Source: Terfezia claveryi (taxonomy: Eukaryota > Ascomycota > Pezizomycetes > Pezizales > Pezizaceae). From it: DNA of 64,000 bases. The stretch covers positions 21,300 to 85,299 of the forward strand of contig WHUX01000221.1 in the NCBI GenBank assembly GCA_015179025.1. The letters are read 5' to 3'. The notes below the pieces were generated by a model. The model ran no database searches and was not told the origin of the DNA. It saw nothing but the letters and a program-made list of their open reading frames with translations. The position numbers were made by a program, and so were the translations under genes. Of this stretch, positions 22,759 through 33,610 are shown in pieces. The first letter of the stretch is position 1; each line of letters begins with the position of its first letter.

Positions 22759-23997
22759 ATGGTTAATAATAGTTTTCACAGCACATCATATCCCCGCGGT
22801 GGTGATGGTAGCGGAAAGAAATCCCGGGGTCGGGGCGGCCCCTCAAGTCGAGGTTGGGAACAGAAACAACATAGATATCAGAAACCTAATCATGGTGATA
22901 CGCAAGGAGGCGGAAGGGAGGGTAATGCTAACCAAAGAAATGGTCGGGAAACTGGTAATGGAATCCAAAAACACTACAAAAATCAACACCAAGGACAGCA
23001 TCGAAACGGATACAACAATAAAAGCCACCCTTCCCAAAGCGTTAATTCCAATCAAGGAGGGCATGGCCGTGGCCGTGATGGGCGGGGTGGGCATGGCGGG
23101 CGGGGTGGGCATGGCGGGCGTGGCGGGCGTGGCGGGCGTGGCGGGCGTGGTAACTTCAGTAGCACGCAGGAACCACACTGGCAGTCCGCACCTCCACACG
23201 GCGGGTTCAACGGACGCGGGCATGCCCAAAGCCGAGATCGTGGTAGAGGGCGTCACTCAACCCCTTTCATCAATCCCTTCCGTCAATCCACGCTACCCGG
23301 TAACCTCGAGGTGATCGGCAATAACAACTATGACGACTACGACGCAGATGATTCATCTAGCTCCGACAACGGATGGCATTCTGCACCATCCCATCAACGT
23401 GGCTGGCCGGTGGAGAACCCACTCGAGCAAATTACGTGCAGCCTTGATAATATCCTTTTCCAGCTTATTAACAACACACCCCAATATAGGTCTACAATCC
23501 GCCGCTTCATGGATGGATATACGGGGCCGGAGGACCTCGAGTTCTGGATGAATACCATGGGTGTGGAATATATGAACTGGGAAGTCCTGCATGAGGTGGA
23601 TAATTTAGGGCTGCAATTTCCCCCAGGGTGGAATGGTGTAGTGAGGGAATTTGAAGAGAGGAGGATGGAGTCGAATTATTCAAGCCAGTATCTCGGTGGT
23701 GCTACTACTGGAGGCCTCAACTTTCAACAACCATACTATCCCAATAGCTTCAGATCGGAAAGACATGGGGGCACGTTTGCAACGCCAGCCGCGGCAATAT
23801 TGAGGCCAAATTCAGACCCAAACTGGCCGCCGCCTGTAGCTCCAAAGTTTGCGTTACCAGGGACACAAACAATATTCTCATGCGACGCACATCCGCAAGT
23901 TCCCACTGCCAACCCTGGAGTTATTGCACTAACCATACCGTCAGCAATGAGTCACGTTCGAATCCCCGCGGTAGATACTTATCGATTCGGACCATGA
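22759..23997 (+). CDS. RGG/GRG-rich putative RNA-binding protein
   Basis: Single-exon frame of 412 residues. No named family is recognised. Residues 1-180 are Gly/Arg/Asn/Gln/His-rich: GGDGSGKKSRGRGGPSSRG at the start, then a tandem run of GGRGGHGGRGGHGGRGG-type units (about 105-130) and DRGRGRH (about 160). RGG repeats bind RNA and are substrates for arginine methylation in many nuclear and nucleolar proteins. Residues 185-290 are acidic then more ordered (EQITCSLDNILFQLINNTPQ, FMDGYTGPEDLEFWMNTMG), so a small globular domain may be present; the C-terminal 130 residues are again low complexity. The DNA under the RGG run is a (GGCGGGCGT)n-like repeat whose length is likely to vary. The function is inferred from composition only. 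Confidence 0.7.
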   Translation: MVNNSFHSTSYPRGGDGSGKKSRGRGGPSSRGWEQKQHRYQKPNHGDTQGGGREGNANQRNGRETGNGIQKHYKNQHQGQHRNGYNNKSHPSQSVNSNQGGHGRGRDGRGGHGGRGGHGGRGGRGGRGGRGNFSSTQEPHWQSAPPHGGFNGRGHAQSRDRGRGRHSTPFINPFRQSTLPGNLEVIGNNNYDDYDADDSSSSDNGWHSAPSHQRGWPVENPLEQITCSLDNILFQLINNTPQYRSTIRRFMDGYTGPEDLEFWMNTMGVEYMNWEVLHEVDNLGLQFPPGWNGVVREFEERRMESNYSSQYLGGATTGGLNFQQPYYPNSFRSERHGGTFATPAAAILRPNSDPNWPPPVAPKFALPGTQTIFSCDAHPQVPTANPGVIALTIPSAMSHVRIPAVDTYRFGP

Positions 23998-24169
23998 GCA
24001 TGATAAGTGGAGTTGCGTTTGGAAAGTGCGGATTTATAAGGTTGGATGAGTATTAGATGTATTTAAAGTTCTGTATATTGGCGGGCATACCCTGGTTTTT
24101 TTTTTTTTTTTTGTTGGCGTACCGGTATAGCATTTTTTTTTTCTTTGGCATATGCCGCATTTTTCATGT

Positions 24170-24790
24170 CTAATTGTGTTGAACGAGTTGAATATATATG
24201 TTATATATATAAATGGATTCATGATTACGGGAAGAGGTCATATTAGCAGTCAGATGCCCTCTATGAACAATGTTCTTGATATTCTCGTAATGCCTCCAGG
24301 AACATCGGGAATGGCCAGTAATAACTATCACTAAACCAATCCTTGTTACCGATTTCAACATACTTGATGCTATATGGCTCTGGGTGGCCATGTTCAGCAC
24401 GCTTCTTTCCCAGTACATCGTCCTTGCGTCTCTTATGGCATATTCCAACTGGTCAAGAGCTTCTTGGATGTAGGGCTCCACCTCATTCCTTCGGAACCGT
24501 GTTGGCAGCCAGAAACTTCGAGAGAGTAATCGGCAAAGATGGTCAAGAGAGGTTCCATTTCGAGATCTCTAGGAACCCCAGGTACCCTAGACCATCGGAG
24601 TTGTAGTATCCCCAGGTTCCTGGCCATCCGGGTCTATCGATCAATGGACCAATATTTTTTATTCCATTGTCAACGGGTATTGATACTAATGCCCTCCACG
24701 TTATTTCTTCCCGGAAACCGCTAAGAATATTGGATTGAGATCCTTCAAAGTTTGTGCTAAATCATTACACAGCCCATTCTTCCTATTCTT
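24170..24790 (-). pseudogene. GH51 alpha-L-arabinofuranosidase fragment
   Basis: Minus-strand reading in two or three frames recovers the core of a family 51 arabinofuranosidase, enzymes that remove arabinose side chains from plant cell-wall polysaccharides. Pieces, in order: IGPLIDRPGWPGTWGYYNSD and GLGYLGFLE (about 24650-24580); MEPLLTIFADYSLEV (about 24560-24510); EPYIQEALDQLEYAIRD (about 24480-24430); then RAEHGHPEPYSIKYVEIGNK and DWFSDSYYW (about 24420-24330). Frameshifts separate them. In the family the motif GNE carries the acid/base glutamate; here it reads GNK, so the catalytic residue is gone. Neither end of the gene is recognisable nearby. Confidence 0.65.
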
Positions 24791-26436
24791 GTATGTAGGT
24801 GGGAACACTGAGATGAGGTCAAAGAAGAATACCTGCCCAGCTGCCTCCTGCCTATCAAAGGTGAGGGGAAATGTGTTGTGCTGCTTGGGGCCGCCTTATG
24901 CGGCGGAGTCAGGACGGTATGGTACTGGGTATATTTTGTGGTGATGAGATTGCTGTAGATGTGAAATCTTTTCGGATGCAAAGATCTCACTCGTACATAT
25001 CTAGTTAGTGCTGTGGAATTATTTGATTAATGTTGATAGTATGGAGTGCAGATTTGTATATATGAGAGGGCGTGGGGTTTGGTCGAGGAAAGGATTATAC
25101 AGTATGTATTAACAAAAAAAAAAAAAAAAAATGCTGGGATTTATTTTTGCTTAATCATATCCTCATTATTCGTTTCTGTTTCCGTAGTACAGCTAGGTGG
25201 CAAAAAAAATTCATACCCTCCCCGGCCAAACGTTGCATATTGGAGGATTTTGTAATTGGTTCAGGAATATGATATTCTATGCATTTTATGCAGGCATGAA
25301 TTTTTTTGCTAATTGAACTGTACTGTATATAGTTAGTCTGCTTTCTAAAAAATCCTAGAATTTCAAAAGGGTTTCTATCCTACATCAGCTGTTATAAGTT
25401 AAATAAAGGGTTGTGGGTGAATTTTAAACTAGTAAAGGTCCCACAAACTTATGAGCAAAACTACCTTACCTATTCGAGAACCGACTACTCTATAGCGTTA
25501 GTCTCTACGAGAAAACTTGTTTGTGCCAAACCATAGCGTTAGCTATATGTAACCCCCATTTGGTGCAGCAACAAACTTTTTTATTTTTATTTATTTTTTT
25601 CTTCTGCTCCCCTTTTCTTCTCTCTTTTGTATGAATAAAAGACCCGAATACATACACACTCACAGGAGCTTGACCTCCTAGGTAAATAGCCCCCAGAAGA
25701 GCTTCCCCCCCCCACCTTTTTTTTTTTTCGCCCTACCCGTATCCTGTATTTTTTTTTTCTTTTTTTCCGGCGCTGGAATGTGTGACGTTGACCCCCAAGC
25801 TAGAAATTACCCTTCAGATATTGAAGCATGCTGATATGTAAAACATTTCCAACCAATGTGCCTCTAAAGTGATGAGGAACCCAGAGAAATGCTCAAGGGA
25901 AGGGGAACGGGAAAAAAAAAAAAATATATATTAAAACGCGTGATCCCAATATAACAACAAACTACTGGGGCTACCTAATAACCTAACCGTTATACAATTA
26001 CCCCCCAACATAGATAATGTCCAGCTCCTCCGTTCATGAGAAATACCCTACCATATACCATTTGCTTGGCTTTGAATAAATACTTTTAGAATTGGAATTC
26101 CGTTGGTTCTGACTTGTGTGTTTGTCCTTACCTCTGACCTATATTCATCAACAATAACGAGAGATTGAGCAAGATCTGTAGCTACCATATTAATGGCTAG
26201 CGGATCCAATACCTTGTTTTGTGTATGATAAGCCGAATACACCAAAGGATTTGGACCTTCAGGATGTGAATTTCGCAATAATTAGGCTATATAATTTCTA
26301 TGTAGTACATTGCAAAAGCATACACAATACGTATGATACGGTAAACATCAAGTTTTACAGATTATATAACCAAAAGGCACCCTGAAACACCCTGCTTCAA
26401 ATGCCAAGAAATTCAGTACATTCATCTCCAAAAAAA
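24791..26436. other. Intergenic, homopolymer-rich
   Basis: About 1.6 kb with no supported gene. Long A and T runs at about 25110-25130, 25580-25625, 25715-25775 and 25914-25930 alternate with AT-rich DNA. A minus-strand frame of 76 codons (26048-26278) has no recognisable motif. Confidence 0.4.
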
Positions 26437-29115
26437 TCACATCCCCATCAACTTCTCCCCAAACACCTGTGTCCACTTCCCCACCAACCTCTCCTCTTCC
26501 GTCTCCTCCACCCCACCGTCTCCCCCGCCCCCTGGCCTCATCGTCTTCCCCCCAAAAAATTCATAATACCACCTTGGGATACTAACCGGCCTCCCACCCT
26601 TTTTCTTCTCCTGAATTAACTCAACTTCCCCCCTCACCCCATCAATAACACTGAACACCTGGCTCCGGGACATCTCCCTGACCGGAGAACCCATAATGGA
26701 GATCTTTCGTGTGAGCGGCAACTCAGCGGTCCAAAAGTCAGCTGCGGAGATACCGTGCGCGGATTGCGATTCAGTAATGTTTTGAGGGAGGAAAAATGAA
26801 GACGGGATTTGCGGGGTTGCAAGCCAGGTGAAATAGGCCGAGATGTATTCTTCTGCTTCGGCTGGTTCTGTGCGTGATTGTAGGTTGGAAGGGGTGGTTT
26901 TCGCATTCTGGGGCCGGAATGGTAAGAGTCCGTTATTACCCTTAAACGCATCCTGCCACTTTAGAAACACCTTGTCAAATCGCTTCGTTGGGCTTTCCCC
27001 GCCGTTGCGGTCGCGCCTAGTTCGACTTCCCATGCGCAAGAGCTGGAGGTAACTTCTCCACGCGCGGTCCATATCGACAAGCCGGCAATCTCGCCAATTA
27101 TTGCGTATGTGATAGATGTGATGCAGGGGGCGAGTTTGGCAAAGGTCAGAGAGTACAAAATAGTGTCTCGGTCCACGGGGAGGTTCCAAGGTTGGGTGTG
27201 CCTTTTCATTTTTCATGACTGCTAGGTAGTCCTCCGGTTTCCTGAACTGGTGCGGTGCAGCATCGGCGTCGGAAATAGTGGTTTCGATGGTGGGCTTCTT
27301 CTCAGCAGCGACGCGGCGGATGAAGATGTTGTCAAGTTTGATGTCCTCATGGCAGTACCCTTGGGCATTGTCGTCAATTCGTTGAGGGCGTCTAGCCCGG
27401 GGGATTCCGTGGTGCTGCTTATTGTCGTCGGTAAACTGGGAGGTACCCCGTTCGCTGTACCACTTGCCTTGGACGAGCAGCCATTGGAATTGGTTGCGGT
27501 CATGCGTGTCTTCTTTGGTGTGGTGCATTCGAGTGAGGGCTTTAAGGACACCGTGTGAAAATAGTGGGCGGTAGAGCCAATCTAGGTCCGCCGGTGAGAG
27601 CCCAATCAAGGGTAAGACCCCGAGAAGATGGTTCGCCTAGAGCTGTTAATGGTTGTTCTGCACAATGGGGTGAATCAACCTTACATCACCACCATCCAAG
27701 AGCGGCAAGACTATTCCCCAAGACTCAACATCTGTGCTCAGGTTCCTGAGGATCTTTTTCACCTTTTTCTGTCCGGAGGGTGTGATATCAGGATTCTCGT
27801 TTACCTCCGTCAGCTCCTCGATCTTCATTTCCTCTACCAGTTCAGTAACTTCCTTTAGCGCCATACTCTCCAACCACGTCTCTCTCGCAGCATCTTTCCC
27901 TGTCTGTTGTTTTAGCTGGGATCGCTTCCGTTTCGAATTTCCTGTGAGTGCCTTCTTCCTTGGTTTATCCTCAACATCTACCTCCGTAATCTCAAAGTCC
28001 GGTAAGTAAAATACATCCAGCACCTTGATCAACTCCCCTTCCTCCTGTTCCTCCTCTATCGACCACCTTTCAATTTTCTTATTATTTATTGCTGTGCAGT
28101 TCATTCCCCTCTCTACTAGTAGTCGTTCAACTACCTCCCTGAAAGGTGTCCACTGCCTCAGACTCGCCGCAACCTCAACCGGCCACTCCATCCGATGATT
28201 CCGCCACACCGTATCATACTTCGAAACCTTCCCACCTGATCCCTTTGGTGACCATCCCCACAAATTCCTATCCTCTACAAGCACACTCATCCCACTCGTC
28301 CAGTCACTCTCTCCTGTGATTATCCTATTCAAAGCCCTTGACTCAGACAACACCTTCGACCTGATGTCCCGAGGAACAGGCTGCGACCTAATCGTTGTGA
28401 AAAAATACTTGAAAACAACCTTTGTATTTTTGAGCGGTACAGACTCATAAATGAATGTTCTACCCTCGTAGCCTTCTTTGAGGGCAGATATGTACCTGTA
28501 CAAGGGCATTGGTGACTCGTTTGGGTGAGTGAAATTCATTCGGAAGATATCCGCTCGGCCCTGCCTGTATGGGGTGAGTTCGAGTTCGGGGTTCATCCCT
28601 TCCATGTGATATATCATGTGATGCTCTGGGTCAGAGGTGTCCACTGGGTATGTTTGACCCTGTACATAGCGCGCAGGTTGGGCACCAGACATTCCACCGA
28701 ATATTCGGTAAATAACGAAAACAAAAACAAGCGTGCAAATTACCAAAATGGAGTGTGCGCTTCCCCGACTTGCATTCCATTTCCCCAGCACGGGCGACAT
28801 TGGGATGGTCTGGTAGTCCGCCGATATACGCCCGAATGCTGGTTCAAGTGCCCTTCTGAACCGGCGCCCTCCCGCGGTCACATACCGCGATACATAACGG
28901 TATATATGCCGAACATAGTGCACCGGCGACAGCACAATACTCGTGACTAGGAGCAGCAAATATGATGCCCCTGCTGGGCTGCCCGATGAAGCCAGAGTAT
29001 CTTTCAACGGTGTATCGGCCCGGAAATGCCGGCCATCATCGATACCCGCGCCCGAGGTTGAGTCCAAAAGAGTTGAACCTGCTGCCCAAGAGTTCTTCCT
29101 ACAGGGAGTAACCAT
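26437..29115 (-). CDS. Membrane-anchored protein kinase-like protein
   Basis: Exon 1 is 29115-27685, exon 2 is 27636-26437; the 48-nt intron (GTAAGG, CATTAAC branch, CTCTAG) joins ...LLDGGD to ANHLLGVLPLIG in phase. Product 876 residues, ATG at 29115. Two hydrophobic segments occur in the N-terminal 140 residues (YLLLLVTSIVLSPVHY, about 51-67; SILVICTLVFVFVIYRIF, about 122-139). Then come KVVFKYF with a likely ATP-site lysine, a charged insert of about 120 residues with a KRKR cluster, and LDWLYRPLFSHGVLKAL. The catalytic loop is GYCHEDIKLDNIFI, and the DFG-equivalent reads VLSDLCQ. So the catalytic Asp and Lys are kept, while the metal-binding triplet is altered to SDL. A nearby alternative frame (LDALNEL, about 27380) hints at a one-base shift just before the catalytic loop. 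Substrate unknown. Confidence 0.75.
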
Positions 29116-29764
29116 TGCGTTCAACGCTCAAAAGTGTGCGGTATGTTTGGATTTGTTGTCGTAAATCAATAAATCAATGCACCAAACTGGGTATTTTGCC
29201 AGGTATTAGAAAGGGGGGGGAAAGGCGGAGGGGGTCTTAGACTAGGGATCCTAGATGAGTATCTGCCCCTAGTTCCCTCCTGCCAGTCCTCCACCAAAAG
29301 ATCCAGGGGAGAAAAGAAGATACGAAAGAAATGGGAATAGTGTAGAAGGAAAATAGCAAGGTAGCTATTGGGTAGAGGACGCGCCACAGCAGTGAAACCA
29401 AGGAATTCCCGAGCATCTGGGCACGGCCCGGACTCTCTAACAAAAAAGCCAACGATTCCCGCGTGCGAAGAGGATCGTGGAGTGATATTTCCAGGACGGC
29501 TAGTACATGAATGCTGGATCTTCGTCTTCATACTGCCGAAACTAATCCTACCTTCAAACTAAAGGAAAAAACGATCCAAAGCTACAACAGCCGGGGGTAT
29601 ATTTGAAACAGCACTGGCAACTCATTGTGAGCTCCGCTGGCAGGGCTCTCGCGTTTGTCGACCCCTGGGGCCGGCCGCTTGGGGCATGTCCATAAACTGG
29701 ATTTCGAGGCCTTGAGGAAATCATCTATGTGAGCGTACAATACAATATAACTATCGGTGTCTAG
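29116..29764. other. Intergenic, upstream of the kinase-like gene
   Basis: Probable promoter of the minus-strand kinase-like gene. I see no supported gene; frames on both strands (29166-29562) overlap with no motif. Confidence 0.35.
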
Positions 29765-30107
29765 GCAAACCTGGCACCCAGTGATCACGTTTTGTCCTAG
29801 CGGTTACAACTCTCCAACAGGTTATGAGCCCGGTGCACATGAGCACAAGTTCGATTCCGTGAGAGAGCGCTAGGACAAAAGGAAGGGTATTACTAGCCTC
29901 GTACCCAGGTTAATATATTCAAATTTGTAGCGTTCGTGACGTCGCAAATCCCAAGAGACAACAGACTGGTTACTACGAGGCTAGGGGTATTACGGAACCA
30001 GGTAGTCTCGGCACCAGCAGTACAGCAATGCAAACTAGTCTGGCTAGCACTAAATGCAAACCTGGCACCAGCGATCACGTTTTGTCCTAGCGGTTACAAC
30101 CAGACTA
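29765..30107. repeat. Nested repeat cluster: tRNA-like hairpin, MITE A copy 2, MITE B copy
   Basis: A 45-bp unit (GCAAACCTGGCACC to CGGTTACAAC) occurs twice, at 29765-29810 and 30056-30100. In the first copy it passes into a 91-bp hairpin (29790-29880) whose 13-bp arms TTTTGTCCTAGCG and CGCTAGGACAAAA are perfect complements. Inside the hairpin are a B-box-like AGTTCGATTCC (29848-29858) and GGTTATGAGCCCGG (29820-29833), the copia primer site for initiator tRNA-Met. The second copy sits within a 72-bp unit with TAGTCTGG...CCAGACTA ends (30036-30107). It looks like a nest of short elements plus a solo LTR edge or tRNA-derived sequence. Confidence 0.55.
29894..29983. mobile_element. Short palindromic MITE, family A, copy 2
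   Basis: 90 bp with termini TAGCCTCGTACCCAG and CTGGTTACTACGAGGCTA, the best-preserved ends of the family. The inner block TTCGTGACGTCGCAA and AGAGACAACAGACTGG is shared with the copies at 8986, 41635, 41832 and 57199. Confidence 0.8.
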
Positions 30108-30783
30108 AGGCAAAACAACCGCGCGAGTTGTCTGCCCGATACCAAGCCTTGTGCAAGCCCACGGCCGATACAACTTTACTCTTTACCGGTAACTCTCGCG
30201 CCAGGGATCTGGGTATGGAAATCATAGTTAGGTTGGGAAATACAAGCAATGCATCAAACGTACCTAACACGTGACGCTTGTCGCAATCACACCGCAGCGG
30301 GCTTGGCGCAAAAGCTATATCTCTTCTCTCCTCACTCTCTTTGCCTTTTGGCTTAGATCAAGTGTAGTATCTGTTCTTTTCAGTTTAATCTCTGAAATGT
30401 CTCCATGCGAGACTTTTGTTGATTAATCTTATTTTTGTCAAGAGGATTGGGCTCCCTGGGTCTTTACCTATTGGTTTAATCCACTGTGGCCTTGGTATTA
30501 CACTGCCTCCAAGTGCCACGACGCGAGCTGTGAATGTTGTATTTGCTTTTCATTGAGACCTGGTCACTGTGCTGGAGCTCGAGGAAAATATGGGTTTGTT
30601 CAAGTATGCTTGCCCTTCTTTTACAATAAATAGCCCTTACAGGTCAAGGTCCAGCATGTCTATATCATGTAGACGATTACAGGCACTCACCGTACAATTA
30701 CCTAGATGTGGACTTGGGGCCGCAATTCATTGAAGGATATGGCGGGTTGAACATACAGCTAGGGAAGGGGCGAATATTGCAAA
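30108..30783. other. Gene-free DNA
   Basis: No supported gene. Frames are short and lack motifs. Confidence 0.35.
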
Positions 30784-30985
30784 TAAGGCAAACAAGACTT
30801 CCGTATTGGCGAATCCAGAGTAAACATGGGTGTAACCAGACTACATAGGTGTGGTGAATATGCAACAATAAAGCTAGTATTGCATAACCCTGGACTAATG
30901 CTAGGGTTCTATGCAACCCTAGCTTTATATCCACCACAACCATGTTTACCCTGAATTCGCTAATACGGAAGTCTTCTTTGCCTTA
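30784..30985. mobile_element. 202-bp foldback MITE
   Basis: TAAGGCAAACAAGACTTCC near the left end is matched by the reverse complement of GGAAGTCTTCTTTGCCTTA at the right end. Complementarity extends inward through CGTATT(G/A)GCGAAT and GTAAACATGG, then TAAAGCTAG and AACCCTAGC, giving arms of about 80 bp with a small loop. A TA dinucleotide marks both edges. It carries a family B-like word (AACCAGACTACA at about 30834) inside the left arm. It has no coding capacity, so it would depend on a transposase elsewhere. Confidence 0.75.
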
Positions 30986-32052
30986 TACTACATTTACTTC
31001 CTTCTATGACAGTGCAGCCAGCTCAAGCCTATTTCCGATTGCACATACCGGGGAGGGAAAAGAAGATATGTATAAAGAATAGGAGTAAATTCCAAAAGGG
31101 GGGGTGCCGGGGGGGTGCCAGGGGGGCGGAAGTGGCAGCGCGAACCAGCCGCACCTCCGTTTATCCTCCGGTTTTGCTACCTTCTGTTAAATAAGCAAGC
31201 CTTCATAATGTACTTTGTGACGAGCCTACTTATGTCTATACCCACTGCTATTCCCAATGAGATTCATCCTGCGTTCCTTACATGGGCAGAATCGCACCCA
31301 GTTTGCGAATGAGAGCGGTATGACGATTACTTCCCGAATATAAATTTATGTCTAACCCTCCATGGTAAGGGGGCAAAAGCAATAGTAGCCAAATGAGAAT
31401 AAGTTATTCACTCTGTTTTAGCTCTATTCAGCCATTACTCTCCACCAAAGCAGGTCAGACCATAAGCACAAGCTCAATGATCAGACCGTTTTTTTTTTTT
31501 TTTTTACTTTTCTTTCTGTTTATCTCATCGCATTTTACTCTTTTTTTTGTTTTTTTAAATTTTTTTTTTGGCCCGTTGCATTTTATTTTTTTTTTTGTTT
31601 GCTGGTGTGAATTTCGCTCGTATTTTGGGATTGTTTATTTGAGGGTGCAGTCATTGTTTTATATGCAACGTCGATGGTGATAATTGTTTTGTATGCAACG
31701 TATATAGAACATTTCGTGAGACTGAACATGCGACGGTGAACTATCGTGAGTTTAGTGAATGGGTCTGCCTCACCCAGCTATAGCGGCCCATTGCCGGGTG
31801 GGCAGCATTGCTGTATGGGTCGAAACAACCTCAATTTGCCCTCTCTGGATACCAAGTCAATGTATTGAAGAATCAAGATAACTACTACTATTCATGGTGT
31901 AACTTCGTTGGCATTGTATCCCGGGTCATGAGGTTCGCTAATTTGTATTATGACAAATCCTCAAAGTCCCTTCTGTCAACTCTCCGTTCCGACACTCCCT
32001 TTAACTCCTTATTATGTACATGCCTAGCCTGCCTCACTGTTGTGAGCTGCCC
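30986..32052. other. Gene-free DNA, homopolymer and G-rich runs
   Basis: No supported gene in about 1.1 kb. GGGGGGGTGCCGGGGGGGTG-type G runs occur at 31098-31130 and several T runs at 31488-31505, 31540-31570 and 31585-31600. It lies downstream of the chitinase gene. Confidence 0.4.
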
Positions 32053-33401
32053 TCAAAGATGCTTCTTGTGGTGGCTATGATGGTGGCTATGACCGTGGAT
32101 GGCAAAATCCGCTTTCCGCTTAACGACTTTGGGGAGCACTGGAATAGGTTGGGTCTTCAAGGCTTTCTTCAAGTGAGAAATATAGCCACTATTTAGATCC
32201 GTAAGGGATGCATCCCATGCTGCGAAACCTCCAAAGTTGGTATATCTCTTGAGATCGCCAATGATGCTTGCCGCGACGCTCCTGCTCACATAACCAGGCG
32301 CTATCTGTCCAGCCAGGGGAAGGGCTAGGAAGACCTTCATCTTCGGATTCTTTGATTTTTTGGCATAAGCGTCCCATATGGCGAAGTTGAACCCTGAATT
32401 GGTCATTTGATCCTTTCCGAGTACCCAATTGGAGGCCTGACAAGAGGGGTTGTTATAAAATTGGACAAAGATCGCATCGAAGACAATGTTTTTCAAGGCA
32501 ACATCGAGCATGGCATCAGGATGAGGACATTGTGGGGCCCCGGTGAGAATCCATTCCTTCCCGGTCTTTGTTTTGTCGTCGTTCATGAGTTGTCGGAGGC
32601 GGTAGGCAATGTTCTCATAGCCGGCTGCTGGACCATTCTCAAGGTCGAGGTCGAATCCATCAACTATGGCTTCACCAAAGGGGCGGAAGTAGTGCCATTT
32701 GTTTCCGAACATGGCCCACACTTTCTCGGCGAACAACTTTGCATCAGTCCCGTTGGTGATTCCACCGTATCCATGCGTACCTCCACCAAGAGAGATGAGG
32801 ATCTTCTTATTATAAGTTTTCTGGCATGTAATGATGTCTCGACTATGCATTGTTAGTGAGTGTTTCACAATTCTGAGACTCTTAATTTACCTAATTGTTG
32901 GGCAATACAACAGATCTGTTCCAACGAACATCTGCCATCCTACACGCATATTATTAGTATGGATTATTTTGCCCCGTCATGACCTTAGGTCGATCGAGGG
33001 TATAGACTACAACAAAAAAAAGTATGGATTATTCAAATATTATCCTTCTAAATAGTTCTTACCAGTACAAGCATTAGCGAAGTTCACCAGAGGGTTTCCA
33101 CCGTCTGGCCCCCATTTATTAAGGAAAGCGATTGGGATGAGCTATTTCAATGTTTATCAGCGACCAGTCCTATCGGATTTTCTACCTCAGGCTAAAAACG
33201 TACATCGACATCGGGTTGTTTGCAATAATAGAGCAAATCTTTCTGTTGTTTTGCTATGTCATTGCTAATTGCACTAAACGTGTTCTGGCCCCAGTACAAA
33301 GCAACATTGTTGTTCGTGGACAAATTCCAGGCTGCAGAGGCGAGAGTGCTGAAAGCGGAAATGGCCACAACGCCAAAAGAGGAAATTTTTGTCCACCTCA
33401 T
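32053..33401 (-). CDS. Secreted GH18 chitinase (class III type)
   Basis: Four exons: 33401-33204, 33141-33063, 32939-32891, 32842-32053; introns of 62, 123 and 48 nt have GT...AG ends and the phases agree. Product 371 residues. Start chosen at the first ATG giving a signal peptide (MRWTKISSFGVVAISAF, cleavage near ASA/AWNL). Family landmarks: NVALYWGQN (N-terminal strand), IPIAFLNKWGPDGG, KILISLGGGTHGYGG, the catalytic motif DGFDLDLE (DxxDxDxE complete), APQCPHPD, VQFYNNPSC and a C-terminal strand FGGFAAWDAS. It hydrolyses chitin in the fungal wall or external chitin. The C-terminus is a histidine-rich tail (HGHSHHHSHHKKHL), not a chitin-binding or GPI motif; this could bind metal. Neighbours are unrelated. 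Confidence 0.93.
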
Positions 33402-33584
33402 GATTCTCAAATAAATAGAGGAAACCTCCTGAAGAAAATACGAAACGAAAGAATGGACGAACAATGGCAGGCTCGACGCAGCTGCTTGTGGTTCTACTTG
33501 AAAGAGTGACTTGACGTTGGCCCTAGAGGGAGTGCGAGGGTTCGAGCCGTCGATAAGAAAAGAATGGTCTTGATAGGTGATGAG

Positions 33585-33610
33585 GCTGATAATATATATA
33601 TATAAGACCT
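33585..33610 (-). promoter_or_regulatory. Possible TATA element of the chitinase gene
   Basis: A run AATATATATATATAAG (about 33589-33604) lies some 190 bases upstream of the chitinase ATG at 33401. It is a plausible TATA-like promoter element by position and composition only; AT-rich runs are common here. Confidence 0.25.

Noticed and set aside
22799..23314. 171-codon Val/Gly-rich frame overlapping the RGG gene
   Set aside because: Alternative frame of the same GC-rich repeat; the RGG frame is longer and has plausible composition to its stop.
26048..26278. 76-codon minus-strand frame upstream of the kinase-like gene 3' end
   Set aside because: No recognisable motif, no partner exon, and surrounded by homopolymer-rich DNA.
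29790..29880. Functional tRNA gene
   Set aside because: The outer stem is perfect, but the D and T arms do not fold and the B box is only partly matched; treated as a repeat or tRNA-derived sequence.
33509..33590. tRNA gene suggested by GGGTTCGAGCC at about 33535
   Set aside because: No complementary acceptor stem at the right distance and no convincing A box or anticodon arm.
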